Of a stretch of 64,000 bases of DNA, positions 46,980 to 57,465 are shown in pieces. A program made the position numbers and the translations under genes. Source of the stretch: Oxalobacteraceae bacterium AB_14 (GTDB taxonomy: Bacteria > Pseudomonadota > Gammaproteobacteria > Burkholderiales > Burkholderiaceae_D); NCBI GenBank assembly GCA_000381565.1, contig KB906724.1, positions 964,350-1,028,349 of the forward strand, in the 5' to 3' direction. Below the pieces are notes generated by a model. That model had not been told where the DNA came from and made no database searches. It saw only the letters and a list, made by a program, of their open reading frames with translations. Numbering within the stretch: the first letter of the stretch is position 1; each line of letters begins with the position of its first letter.

Positions 46980-47056
46980 ATTATACATACGAATTCTTGA
47001 TTTTACATAGAATTTTCATCCCTAAAACCGGTTAAATTTCATAGGGTTTTCCTATG
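46980..47056 (-). promoter_or_regulatory. tonB upstream region: -10 box and inverted repeat
   Basis: The 410-bp gap before tonB is AT-rich and holds no gene. On the minus strand a perfect -10 TATAAT lies at 46985-46980, with no clear -35. A 17-bp inverted repeat, CATAGG-N5-CCTATG (47040-47056), sits 65-80 bp further upstream, a position suited to a regulator. I see no good Fur box. Confidence 0.4.
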
Positions 47057-47303
47057 TGATAGCGCTCTCTTTGCACCGTTCTAGCTCAATTTACAAGCTT
47101 CTCCGGCGCAATTTTGGGGCGGAGCGCACCACGACATTACTTAGTTTTCCCTTAAGCGCAAAAACGGAATTTTATGCGCGTAATTTTACTACGTACAGTT
47201 GATAATTTGGCCGTGAAAGTTTCTTTTGCGAAATTCTTGCGGGAAACACCTAGCCGCCAGGTGACGAAAGCGGTTGACTTCTGTCCGGCGGCATGCCATT
47301 GCT

Positions 47304-47339
47304 AAAAAAACCGGGGCCAGAGCGCTGCCTCTGACCCCG
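47304..47339 (-). terminator. Terminator of the prkA-yeaH-spoVR operon
   Basis: CGGGGCCAGAG (47312-47322) pairs with CTCTGACCCCG (47329-47339) with one G-U pair. On the minus strand a run of seven T follows (47310-47304). It lies about 60 bp after the spoVR stop. Confidence 0.85.
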
Positions 47340-47396
47340 ATTTATCCCTTGCAAGAGCCATGCCCGGGATCGGAAAAAGCTCTATATATATGTCGC

Positions 47397-48950
47397 TCAA
47401 CTTCCGCGCGCCCGTTTCTCCCGTTTCACCTCCAGCGTGCTGACGATCTCGCCGTTCGGACTCACGGTTTCCAGGTGCACGTCGAAGCCCCACAGCCGCG
47501 CCACGTGCTTGAGCACCTCGCCAGCCTGCTGGTTCAGCGGCCGCCGCTGGAACTGCGTGTGCCGCAGGGTCAGCGCGCGGTCGTCGCGGGTGTTGACCGA
47601 CCATACCTGGATATTCGGCTCGCGGTTGCCCAGGTTGTACTGCTCGGCCAGTTGCTGGCGGACGTAGCGGTATCCGAGATCGTCGTGTATGGCGGAGATT
47701 GCCAGCTTTTCGTTATTGTCGTCGTCCAGTACAGCAAAGAAATGGAATTCGCGTATCAGCTTGGGCGACAGGTACTGGGCGATGAAGCTTTCGTCCTTGA
47801 AATTGCGCATCGCGAAATCGAGCGTCTTGCGCCAGTCGCTGCCGGCGATGTCCGGGAACCATTCGCGGTCCTCGTCGGTCGGGTGCTCGCAGATGCGGCG
47901 GATGTCGGTCATCATGGCGAAGCCCAGCGCATACGGATTGATGCCGCTGTAATACGGGCTGTTGACCGGCGGCTGGTAGACCACGTTGGTGTGGCTCTTC
48001 AAAAACTCCATCATGAAGCCGTCGCCGACCACGCCCTCGTCGTACAACTGGTTGAGGATGGTGTAGTGCCAGAAGGTGGCCCAGCCCTCGTTCATCACCT
48101 GGGTCTGGCGCTGCGGGTAGAAGTATTGCGAAATCTTGCGCACGATGCGCACCATCTCGCGCTGCCACGGTTCCAGCAGCGGCGCGTACTTCTCGATGAA
48201 GTACAGCAGGTTCTCCTCCGGCTCGGGCGGGAAGCGCGGCGCGGCTTTTTCCTCTTCCTCTTCCTCGCGCCGGGGCAGGGTGCGCCACAGGTCGTTGATC
48301 TGCGACTGCACATAGGCTTCGCGCTCCTTCTGCCGCGCGCGCTCTTCCATCATCGACAGCTTGGCCGGCCGCTTGTAGCGGTCGACGCCGTAATTCTGGA
48401 TCGCGTGGCAGGAATCGAGCAGCAGCTCGACCGCGTCGATGCCGTGGCGCTGCTCGCACTCGGCGATGTAGTTCTTGGCGAACACCATGTAGTCGACGAT
48501 GGCGTCGGCGTCGGTCCAGGTGCGGAACAGGTAGTTGCCCTTGAAGAAGGAGTTGTGGCCGTAGGCCGCGTGCGCGATCACCAGCGCCTGCATGGTCAGG
48601 CTGTTCTCCTCCATCAGGTAGGCGATGCAGGGATTGGAGTTGATGACGATCTCGTAGGCCAGGCCCATCTGGCCGCGCTTGTAGCCTTTTTCGGTCGACA
48701 GGAAATGCTTGCCGAACGACCAGTGGTTGTACGACACCGGCATGCCGACCGAGGTGTAGGCGTCCATCATCTGCTCGGCGGTGATGATCTCCAGCTGGTT
48801 CGGATAGGTATCGAGGCCGAAGGCTTCGGCGACGCGGCGGATTTCCTGGTGGGCCTGCTCGATCAGTTCAAACGTCCACTCGGACTGTTCGGGCAGGGCG
48901 CGCGGATGGCGGCGCGGCTTGGGGGCAGGGACATGCGTCATATCGTTCAT
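47397..48950 (-). CDS. spoVR: SpoVR family protein
   Basis: 517 aa, close in length to E. coli YcgB. Conserved features include YNHWSFGKHFLSTEKGYK, YEIVINSNPCIAYLMEENS, HAAYGHNSFFKGNYLF, MNEGWATFWHY and NPYALGFAMMTDIRRI. Biochemical function is unknown. In many bacteria it follows prkA and yeaH and is induced in stationary phase or nitrogen stress. Here it is the last gene, 14 bp after yeaH. Confidence 0.95.
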   Translation of the reverse strand: MNDMTHVPAPKPRRHPRALPEQSEWTFELIEQAHQEIRRVAEAFGLDTYPNQLEIITAEQMMDAYTSVGMPVSYNHWSFGKHFLSTEKGYKRGQMGLAYEIVINSNPCIAYLMEENSLTMQALVIAHAAYGHNSFFKGNYLFRTWTDADAIVDYMVFAKNYIAECEQRHGIDAVELLLDSCHAIQNYGVDRYKRPAKLSMMEERARQKEREAYVQSQINDLWRTLPRREEEEEEKAAPRFPPEPEENLLYFIEKYAPLLEPWQREMVRIVRKISQYFYPQRQTQVMNEGWATFWHYTILNQLYDEGVVGDGFMMEFLKSHTNVVYQPPVNSPYYSGINPYALGFAMMTDIRRICEHPTDEDREWFPDIAGSDWRKTLDFAMRNFKDESFIAQYLSPKLIREFHFFAVLDDDNNEKLAISAIHDDLGYRYVRQQLAEQYNLGNREPNIQVWSVNTRDDRALTLRHTQFQRRPLNQQAGEVLKHVARLWGFDVHLETVSPNGEIVSTLEVKREKRARGS

Positions 48951-48963
48951 TATTTCGGCCCGC

Positions 48964-50232
48964 CTATTTAGGCTGTTTCTTGAACAGTTCGCGGAACACC
49001 GGATAGATATCGGCCGGCGTGACTATTTTTTGCATGGCGAAATGCGGATGGTGGTCGGGGATCTGCGAGTATTGCTCCCACAGGTTTTGCGGCGGACCGT
49101 CGGTGATCTCGACGTAGGTGTAGTACTGCACCTTGGGCATGATGGTGTTGACCAGCAGCTGGCGGCACAGCACCGAATCGTTGTCCCAGTTGTCGCCGTC
49201 GGAGGCCTGGGCGACGTAGCTGTTCCAGCTGCCGGCGCCGTAGCGCTCGTCGATGATCTTGTCGAGCAGGTGCAGCGCCGACGACACCACGGTGCCGCCC
49301 GATTCGCGCGAGTGGAAGAATTCCTCCTCGCTGACCTCGGCCGCGGCCGTGTGGTGGCGGATGAACACCACCTCGATCTTGTCGTAGGCGCGCTTGAGGA
49401 ACAGGTACAGCAGGATGAAGAAGCGCTTGGCCGTGTCCTTGCGGGTTTCATCCATCGAGCCGGAGACGTCCATGATGCAGAACATCACCGCCTGCGTCAT
49501 CGGCTTGGGCACCTTGACACGGTTGCTGTAGCGCAGGTCGAACGGGTCGATGAAGGGGATGGCCAGCAGCCGCGTGTGCAGGTGGTGGATCAGCTTTTTC
49601 AGCTCCACCACGCGCGGCGCGTCCAGCGGTTCGCCGTCCAGCAACAGTTCCTCCAGCTCGCGCTCGGCTTCGATGACGCGCTTGCGCGAACTGCCGCCGA
49701 CCGCGATGCGCCGTCCCAGCGCGCCGCGCAGGGAGCGCAGCACGTGGATGTTGGACGGCGTGCCCGACATATTGTAGCCGGCGCGCTGGTTCTTGAATTC
49801 GGTGGTGGCGGTCAGCTGGGTCTTGACCAGGTTGGGCAGCTCCAGGTCCTCGAAGAAGTAGTTCATGAATTCTTCGCGCGACAGCTCGAAGATGAAGTCG
49901 TCCTCGGTCATCTGGTCGCTATTGCCGGCCTTGCCGCGGCCGGCGCCGCCGCCGCCCTTGGGACGATTGATCAGGTCGCCCTTGAGGTATTCCTGGTTGC
50001 CGGGATTGATGGTTTCCCACACGCCGCCATGGGCGTGGCCGAACGAGGGCTCGCCCACGTCCTTGACCGGGATCGATACTTTTTCGCCATTCTCAATGTC
50101 GGTGATGGAGCGGCCTTTGATGGCACGTCCCACCGCGTCCTTGATCTGGGCCTTGTAGCGCCGCAAGAAGCGCTCGCGGTTGACCGCAGACTTGTTCTTG
50201 CCCTGCAAACGTCGGTCGATGAGGTAAGTCAA
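48964..50232 (-). CDS. yeaH: YeaH/YhbH family protein (DUF444)
   Basis: 422 aa. The C-terminal half is a von Willebrand A-like domain with the MIDAS motif in MDVSGSMDE. The N-terminal part has RRYKAQIKDAVGRAI and a Gly-rich linker (GGGGAGRGKAG). The start is TTG at 50232, with AGGAGG 6 bp upstream; the protein then begins MTYLIDRRLQG as in the family. It is the partner of PrkA and SpoVR in a conserved stress operon. Function unknown. Confidence 0.92.
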   Translation of the reverse strand: MTYLIDRRLQGKNKSAVNRERFLRRYKAQIKDAVGRAIKGRSITDIENGEKVSIPVKDVGEPSFGHAHGGVWETINPGNQEYLKGDLINRPKGGGGAGRGKAGNSDQMTEDDFIFELSREEFMNYFFEDLELPNLVKTQLTATTEFKNQRAGYNMSGTPSNIHVLRSLRGALGRRIAVGGSSRKRVIEAERELEELLLDGEPLDAPRVVELKKLIHHLHTRLLAIPFIDPFDLRYSNRVKVPKPMTQAVMFCIMDVSGSMDETRKDTAKRFFILLYLFLKRAYDKIEVVFIRHHTAAAEVSEEEFFHSRESGGTVVSSALHLLDKIIDERYGAGSWNSYVAQASDGDNWDNDSVLCRQLLVNTIMPKVQYYTYVEITDGPPQNLWEQYSQIPDHHPHFAMQKIVTPADIYPVFRELFKKQPK

Positions 50233-50261
50233 AAGATGCCTCCTACTATTTGTCGGTCGCC

Positions 50262-50340
50262 CGTCCTTCCCGCGAAAGCGGGAACCCATGCACAGCGTCC
50301 TGGCCAGCTCAGCATGGATTCCCGCCTGCGCGGGAACGAC
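50262..50340. repeat. REP-like paired palindrome, copy 3
   Basis: The left unit CGTCCTTCCCGCGAAAGCGG runs into GAACCCATG. The right unit is CATGGATTCCCGCCTGCGCG followed by GGAACGAC. It occupies the gap between prkA and yeaH inside the operon, where it could fold into mRNA hairpins and affect relative expression. Confidence 0.85.
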
Positions 50341-50346
50341 ACCGCT

Positions 50347-52269
50347 TTACGACGACTTCCTCACACGCAAATACCATTCGCACAGCAGCCGCACCTGCTT
50401 GGCCGTATAGCCTTTTTCGACCATGCGGGCGACGAAGTCGGCGTGCTTGTTGGCGTCTTCGGCGCTGGCCTTGGCGTTGAACGAAATCACCGGCAGCAGT
50501 TCCTCGGTGTTGGAGAACATCTTCTTCTCGATCACGGTGCGGAACTTCTCGTAGCTGGTCCAGGCCGGATTTTTGCCGCCGTTGTTGGCGCGCGCACGCA
50601 GGCCGAAGTTGACGATCTCGTTGCGGAAGTCCTTGGGATTGGATATCCCGGCCGGCTTCTCGATCTTCTCCAGCTCGTTGTTCAGCGACTCGCGGTCGAA
50701 GCTCTCGCCGGTGTCCGGATCGCGGTATTCCTGGTCCTGGATCCAGAAGTCGGCAAACGTCACGTAGCGGTCGAAGATGTTCTGGCCGTATTCCGAATAC
50801 GATTCCAGGTAGGCGGTCTGGATTTCCTTGCCGATGAACTCCACGTATTTCTGCGCCAGGTGCTCCTTGATATACGAGAAGTACTTCTGTTCGGTTTCAG
50901 GCGGGAACTGCTCGCGCTCGACCTGCTGCTCCAGAACGTAGAGCAGGTGGACCGGATTGGCCGCCACTTCGGTGTTGTCGAAGTTGAACACCTTGGACAG
51001 GATCTTGAAGGCGAAGCGCGTCGACAGCCCGTTCATGCCCTCGTCGACCCCCGCGTAGTCGACGTACTCGTGCATCGACTTGGCCTTCGGATCGGTGTCC
51101 TTCAGGTTCTCGCCATCGTAGACCAGCATCTTGCTGAAGATGCTGGAGTTCTCCGGGTCCTTCAGCCGCGACAGGATCGCGAACTGCGCCATCATCTTCA
51201 GGGTGCCGGGCGCGCACGGGGCCTGGTACAGCGAGGAGTTGGCCACCAGCTTGTCGTAGATCTTGATCTCGTCGGTCACGCGCAGGCAGTAAGGCACCTT
51301 GACGATGTAGATACGGTCGAGGAAAGCCTCGTTGTTGCGGTTGTTCTTGAAGGTCTTCCACTCCGACTCGTTCGAGTGGGCCAGGATGATGCCGTCGAAC
51401 GGGATCGCGCCGAAGCCCTCGGTGCCCTTGTAGTTGCCTTCCTGCGTGGCGGTCAGCAGCGGGTGCAGCACCTTGATCGGCGCCTTGAACATCTCGACGA
51501 ATTCCATCAAGCCCTGGTTGGCCAGGCACAGGCCGCCCGAGTAGCTGTAGGCGTCCGGGTCGTCCTGCGAATAATCCTCCAGCTTGCGGATATCGACCTT
51601 GCCGACCAGCGAGGAAATATCCTGGTTGTTCTCGTCGCCCGGTTCGGTCTTGGAAATGGCGACCTGCTTGAGCACCGACGGGTAGCGCTTGACCACGCGG
51701 AACTGGTTGATGTCGCCGTTGAACTCGTGCAGGCGCTTGACCGCCCATGGGCTCGGGATGTTGCGCAGATAGCGGCGCGGGATGCCGTAGTCCTCTTCCA
51801 GGATCACGCCGTCCTCTTCCTCGTTGAACAGGCCGAGCGGCGATTCATTGACCGGCGAACCCTTCAGGCAATAGAAGGGCACGTGCTCCATCAGCGACTT
51901 GAGCTTCTCGGCGATCGACGACTTGCCGCCGCCCACCGGGCCCAGCAGATACAGGATCTGCTTGCGTTCCTCCAGCCCCTGCGCGGCGTGGCGGAAGTAC
52001 GAGACCACCTGCTCGATCACTTCCTCGGTGCCATAGAACTCGCGGAATGCCGGATAAATCTTGATGACCTTGTTCGCGAAGATGCGTGACAGCCGGGTGT
52101 CGTTGCGGGTATCGACCAACGTCGGTTCGCCAATGGCGGCCAACATGCGCTCGGGCGCGCTGGCGTAGGTGAGTCGATCTTTTTTGCAAAGGTCGAGATA
52201 CTCCTTCATGGACATCTCTTCTTCTTTGGTCCGTTCGTACCGTGCGGCGTAGTTGTCAAAAATGGTCAT
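50347..52269 (-). CDS. prkA: PrkA serine protein kinase
   Basis: 640 aa (E. coli YeaG 644). The N-terminal AAA+-like domain has the P-loop LLGPVGGGKSSIAEKL (about residues 100-115). The C-terminal part is the PrkA kinase-like domain. First gene of prkA-yeaH-spoVR. In E. coli the YeaG-YeaH pair acts in nitrogen-starvation survival. The ATG at 52269 with AGGA upstream gives the standard MTIFDNYAARYERT start; an earlier in-frame ATG is rejected. Confidence 0.96.
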   Translation of the reverse strand: MTIFDNYAARYERTKEEEMSMKEYLDLCKKDRLTYASAPERMLAAIGEPTLVDTRNDTRLSRIFANKVIKIYPAFREFYGTEEVIEQVVSYFRHAAQGLEERKQILYLLGPVGGGKSSIAEKLKSLMEHVPFYCLKGSPVNESPLGLFNEEEDGVILEEDYGIPRRYLRNIPSPWAVKRLHEFNGDINQFRVVKRYPSVLKQVAISKTEPGDENNQDISSLVGKVDIRKLEDYSQDDPDAYSYSGGLCLANQGLMEFVEMFKAPIKVLHPLLTATQEGNYKGTEGFGAIPFDGIILAHSNESEWKTFKNNRNNEAFLDRIYIVKVPYCLRVTDEIKIYDKLVANSSLYQAPCAPGTLKMMAQFAILSRLKDPENSSIFSKMLVYDGENLKDTDPKAKSMHEYVDYAGVDEGMNGLSTRFAFKILSKVFNFDNTEVAANPVHLLYVLEQQVEREQFPPETEQKYFSYIKEHLAQKYVEFIGKEIQTAYLESYSEYGQNIFDRYVTFADFWIQDQEYRDPDTGESFDRESLNNELEKIEKPAGISNPKDFRNEIVNFGLRARANNGGKNPAWTSYEKFRTVIEKKMFSNTEELLPVISFNAKASAEDANKHADFVARMVEKGYTAKQVRLLCEWYLRVRKSS

Positions 52270-53773
<1,504 letters not shown>

Positions 53774-53774
53774 C

Positions 53775-53879
53775 CGTCGTTCCCGCGAATGCGGGAATCC
53801 AGGCACGGCCTGGTTTCCCTCCATAGACCGTATCCGAAGCCGGCTCGGCATGGATTCCCGCGTACGCGGGAATGACGCG
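53775..53879. repeat. REP-like paired palindrome, copy 4
   Basis: The left unit CGTCGTTCCCGCGAATGCGG is followed by GAATCCAGG. The right unit is CATGGATTCCCGCGTACGCG then GGAATGACG. The spacer is longer than in copies 1 and 3. It fills the gap between the deaminase and the permease gene. Confidence 0.85.
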
Positions 53880-53909
53880 CGGCGGCCGTCGTTACAAGGA
53901 TAGACTCGC

Positions 53910-56447
53910 ATGTTCAAACTTGCCCTGAAAATGACGGCGCGCGACTGGCGCGCCGGCCAGTTGCGCTTTCTGCTGATCGCGCTGACGGTGGCGGTGGCCG
54001 CCTTGTCCGCCACCGGCTTCTTCATCGACCGCCTGCGCAGCGGCCTTGAGCGCGACGCCCACCAGCTGCTGGGCGCCGACGTCGTCATCAACGCCGACCT
54101 GCCGGTCAATCCGGCCTGGCGCGCGGAGGCCGCCAGGCGCGGCCTGCTGATGACCGACACCGTCAGCTTCCCCAGCATGGCGCAGGCCGGCGAGGGCCAG
54201 CAATCGACGTCGTTGCTGGCGTCGTTGAAGGCGGTCGGTCCGGGCTATCCGCTGCGCGGCCAGCTGAAGATCACCACCAAGCCTGAACAGGCCGAGCAAA
54301 GCTACGGCACGGCCGCCGACAGCGTGCCCGCAGCCGGCACCGTGTGGATCGACGCCGGCCTGCTGGGCAGCCTGAAGACCGCCATCGGCGGCCAGATCAA
54401 GCTGGGCGACAAGCGCTTCACGGTGGCGCAGCTGATCGCCTCCGAGCCCGACCGCGGCGCCAGCCTCCTGGCCTTCGCGCCGCGCGTGATGTTCGCGCTG
54501 GGTGACGTGGAAGCCACCAACCTGATCCAGCCCGGCTCGCGCGTGTCCTACCGCCTGCTGCTGGCGGCACCGGCCGCGCTGCAAAACGGCGCGGCCGTCG
54601 CCACCGCCTATGAGCAATGGCTGCAGGCGCAGATCAAGCAAAACAATATCAAGGGCGTGCGCGTCGAGTCGCTGGAGAACGGCCGGCCCGAGATGCGCGC
54701 CACGCTGGACCGCGCCGACCGCTTCCTGTCGCTGGTCGGCCTGCTGTCGGCGATGCTGGCGGCGGTGGCGGTGGCGATGGCGGCGCGCCGCTTCATGCAG
54801 CGCCACCTGGACGCCTGCGCCATGCTGCGCTGCCTGGGCCTGACGCAGAACGAAGTCACCTTGATGTACCTGATCGAATTCCTGCTGGTCGGCCTGGCCG
54901 GCAGCCTGACGGGCGTGGCGGTCGGCTTCGGCGGCCATTACGTGCTGCTGGAGGTGCTGGGCAAGCTGGTCTCGGCCAGCCTGCCGGCGCCCTCCATCTA
55001 TCCGGCGCTGCAGGGCGTGGCCACCGGCATGCTGCTGCTGGCCGCCTTCGCGCTGCCGCCGATCCTGCAGCTGCGCAAAGTGCCGCACAACCGCGTGATC
55101 CGCCGCGAGCAGGAGCCGCCGCAGGTGGGCGCGCTGGCCACCTACGGCCTGGGCCTGGCCGGCTTTGTCGCGCTGCTGCTGTGGCAGGCGGGCGACGTGC
55201 AGCTGGCGCTGTACACGGCGCTCGGCTTCGTCGGCGCCTTCGCGTTGTTTGGGCTGGTGGGCTGGGGCGCGCTGGCCGCGCTCAGGCCGCTGCGGCGCGC
55301 GATCGACCATCAAAGCTGGCGCTTCGCCATCACCTCCCTGCAGCGCCGCCCGGGCGCCACCGTGGTGCAGATCGTCTCGCTGGCGCTGGGCATGATGGCG
55401 CTGCTGGTGCTGACCGTGGTGCGCGGCGACCTGATGACGGCCTGGCGCAACGCCACGCCGCCGGACGCGCCGAACCGCTTCATCATCAACATCCAGCCGG
55501 AGCAGGCGGCCGACATCGGCCAGCGCCTGCACGCGGCGGGTGTCAGTTACGCGCCGCAGTATCCGATGATACGCGGCCGCCTGACCGCGGTGAACGGCAA
55601 GCCCGTCACCGCCGAGACCTACACCGAGGACCGCGCCAAGGGCCTGGCCGACCGTGAATTCAACCTGTCGACCATGGCGCAGATGCAGGCCGAGAACAAG
55701 ATCAGCGCCGGCCGGTGGTTCGCCGATAAGCCGGGCGCGCCGGAAGCCTCGGTGGAAGAGGGCATCGCCAAGACGCTCAAGTGGAAGCTGGGCGACAAGC
55801 TGCGCTTCGACATCGCCGGCGCGCCGGTGGACGCCACCATCACCAGCCTGCGCAAGCTGGAATGGGGCTCGATGCGGGTCAACTTCTTCGTCATCATCAA
55901 CCCGGCGGCGATGACCGAAGTGTCGCAGAGCTGGATCACCGCCTTCCACCTGCCGCCAGGGCAGGGCGCGCTGATGAACGCGCTGACGCGCGACTATCCC
56001 AACCTGACCATCGTCGATGTCGGCGGCCTGCTGCGCCAGGTGCAGGCGGTGCTGGACCAGGTGGTGACGGCGGTGGAATTCCTGTTCGTGTTCACGCTGG
56101 CCTCCGGCGTGCTGGTGCTGTACGCCGCGCTGATGGGATCGCAGGACGAGCGCACCCGCGAATCGGGCCTGCTGCGCGCACTGGGCGCCACCCGCAGGCA
56201 GCTGTCGCAGGCGCAGCTGATCGAGTTCTCGCTGGTGGGCGCCCTGTCCGGCGTGCTGGCGGCGACCGGCGCGGCGGGCATGGGCTGGGCGCTGGCCACC
56301 TACCAGTTCAAGTTCGCCTGGAGTTTCAGCCCTGTCGTGTGGCTGGTCGGCCTGGTGGCGGGCGCGCTGTGCGCCATCGCCGGCGGCTGGCTGGGCCTGC
56401 GCAACGTGCTGCGCCAGCCGCCGCTGCAGACGCTGCGCGAGTCCTGA
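53910..56447 (+). CDS. Large FtsX-like ABC transporter permease (YbbP type)
   Basis: 845 aa. Ten or so membrane helices, with two FtsX-like permease domains (about 260-380 and 710-845) and large extracytoplasmic regions (about 45-250 and 490-690). The layout matches YbbP-type permeases, which lack the MacB N-terminal coiled coil. The usual partner ATPase (YbbA) is not adjacent. Substrate is unknown; the family handles lipids, toxins or cell-envelope components. Confidence 0.85.
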   Translation: MFKLALKMTARDWRAGQLRFLLIALTVAVAALSATGFFIDRLRSGLERDAHQLLGADVVINADLPVNPAWRAEAARRGLLMTDTVSFPSMAQAGEGQQSTSLLASLKAVGPGYPLRGQLKITTKPEQAEQSYGTAADSVPAAGTVWIDAGLLGSLKTAIGGQIKLGDKRFTVAQLIASEPDRGASLLAFAPRVMFALGDVEATNLIQPGSRVSYRLLLAAPAALQNGAAVATAYEQWLQAQIKQNNIKGVRVESLENGRPEMRATLDRADRFLSLVGLLSAMLAAVAVAMAARRFMQRHLDACAMLRCLGLTQNEVTLMYLIEFLLVGLAGSLTGVAVGFGGHYVLLEVLGKLVSASLPAPSIYPALQGVATGMLLLAAFALPPILQLRKVPHNRVIRREQEPPQVGALATYGLGLAGFVALLLWQAGDVQLALYTALGFVGAFALFGLVGWGALAALRPLRRAIDHQSWRFAITSLQRRPGATVVQIVSLALGMMALLVLTVVRGDLMTAWRNATPPDAPNRFIINIQPEQAADIGQRLHAAGVSYAPQYPMIRGRLTAVNGKPVTAETYTEDRAKGLADREFNLSTMAQMQAENKISAGRWFADKPGAPEASVEEGIAKTLKWKLGDKLRFDIAGAPVDATITSLRKLEWGSMRVNFFVIINPAAMTEVSQSWITAFHLPPGQGALMNALTRDYPNLTIVDVGGLLRQVQAVLDQVVTAVEFLFVFTLASGVLVLYAALMGSQDERTRESGLLRALGATRRQLSQAQLIEFSLVGALSGVLAATGAAGMGWALATYQFKFAWSFSPVVWLVGLVAGALCAIAGGWLGLRNVLRQPPLQTLRES

Positions 56448-56450
56448 ACC

Positions 56451-57461
56451 CTAGGCCGCCAGGCTTTCCTGCGCCGCCCGTTCCTTGAGGAAGTCGGCGT
56501 AGGCATAGGGTTTTTGATCGAAGTAGTGCGGCGGCAGGTCGAACAGCGCCCAGTAGTAAGTCTCGCGGCCCTGGCACACGCGCGGCGCCGCGCAGTAGCG
56601 GTGCCAGTTGTCGCCGACCCGGCGCGCGTACATGCCGTCGCCGTCCGGATCGGAGAAGAACGGCAGCACGCGCCGTTCCAGCAGCGCGTCCATCAGCGAC
56701 GGCGGCGCGTCGCTGTCGCGCGCGATCTCGTATTGCGCATACATGCCCTGTTCGGTTTCTATCATCATCAGGCTGGCCTTGCCGTGCTTGTCGAGGAACA
56801 GGATGCCGGTCGGATTGGGGAAGATGTAGTGCTCCACAAAACCCATGGTGACGCACAGTTCCCGCACCAGCCGCGCCAGCGCCGGATCGCCCAGGAAGTT
56901 GTAGTTATGCAGCAGCACCAGCTCGCGCAGCGTTTCCGACTGGGTCTCGAAGTAATCTTGTTGCAGCGCCGCGATCTCCAGCTCCAGGATGTCGAGCGCG
57001 TGGTCGTCGCTCTTTTTGATGTAGCGGTCGATCAGGCCGCGGTTGAAGGCGCTGACGGCGATCTTCTCGTCGGCCGCGCCGGTGAACAGGATTTTCTTGC
57101 AGGGCAGGTGCGCCACCGCTACACAGAATTCCAGCCCGTTCATCTGCGGCATCGAATAATCGACCACCAGCACCGACGGCGTGGCGAAGCGATGGCGCTG
57201 CTCGCCGATGCGGTAGATGCGCTCCAGGTCCAGCGCCACGTTGCACTGGTCTGCCGGCAGGTTGTGCATGTCGAAGTTGACGTGCAGCGGCACGCAGCCC
57301 GACTGTGGTTCCTTGCGCAGCCATTGCAGCGCGGCGGCGGTGTCGTGGAAGGTCTGGCTGGCCAGCTTGGGGTCGAGCTGGAACGACAGGCTGCGCAGGA
57401 AGGAATCGCTGTCGTCGACCAGCACGGTCAGGGTGGGGTGGGAATAGACTGGCAAATGCAT
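56451..57461 (-). CDS. jqsR: JqsR/LqsR-like response regulator
   Basis: 336 aa. An N-terminal receiver domain (about 11-155) has the acidic pair D16/D17, phospho-acceptor D101 in VVDYSMPQMNG, Thr127 in LFTGAAD and Lys149/150. It is unusual in carrying an insert of about 40 residues (51-92) before the acceptor strand. The C-terminal half (about 185-336) has no DNA-binding or catalytic signature that I recognise. It overlaps the sensor kinase gene by the start-stop junction. The ATG at 57461 with AGAGGTGA upstream is preferred. With jqsS and jqsA it forms an Lqs/Jqs-like system; naming is by context. Confidence 0.75.
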   Translation of the reverse strand: MHLPVYSHPTLTVLVDDSDSFLRSLSFQLDPKLASQTFHDTAAALQWLRKEPQSGCVPLHVNFDMHNLPADQCNVALDLERIYRIGEQRHRFATPSVLVVDYSMPQMNGLEFCVAVAHLPCKKILFTGAADEKIAVSAFNRGLIDRYIKKSDDHALDILELEIAALQQDYFETQSETLRELVLLHNYNFLGDPALARLVRELCVTMGFVEHYIFPNPTGILFLDKHGKASLMMIETEQGMYAQYEIARDSDAPPSLMDALLERRVLPFFSDPDGDGMYARRVGDNWHRYCAAPRVCQGRETYYWALFDLPPHYFDQKPYAYADFLKERAAQESLAA

Positions 57462-57465
57462 GGGG

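Noticed and set aside
48919..52089. A 1056-codon open frame antisense to prkA-yeaH-spoVR.
   Set aside because: It mirrors three well-conserved genes. Its protein is rich in Gln, His, Arg and Val in the way expected of antisense frames in G+C-rich DNA, and has no ribosome-binding site.
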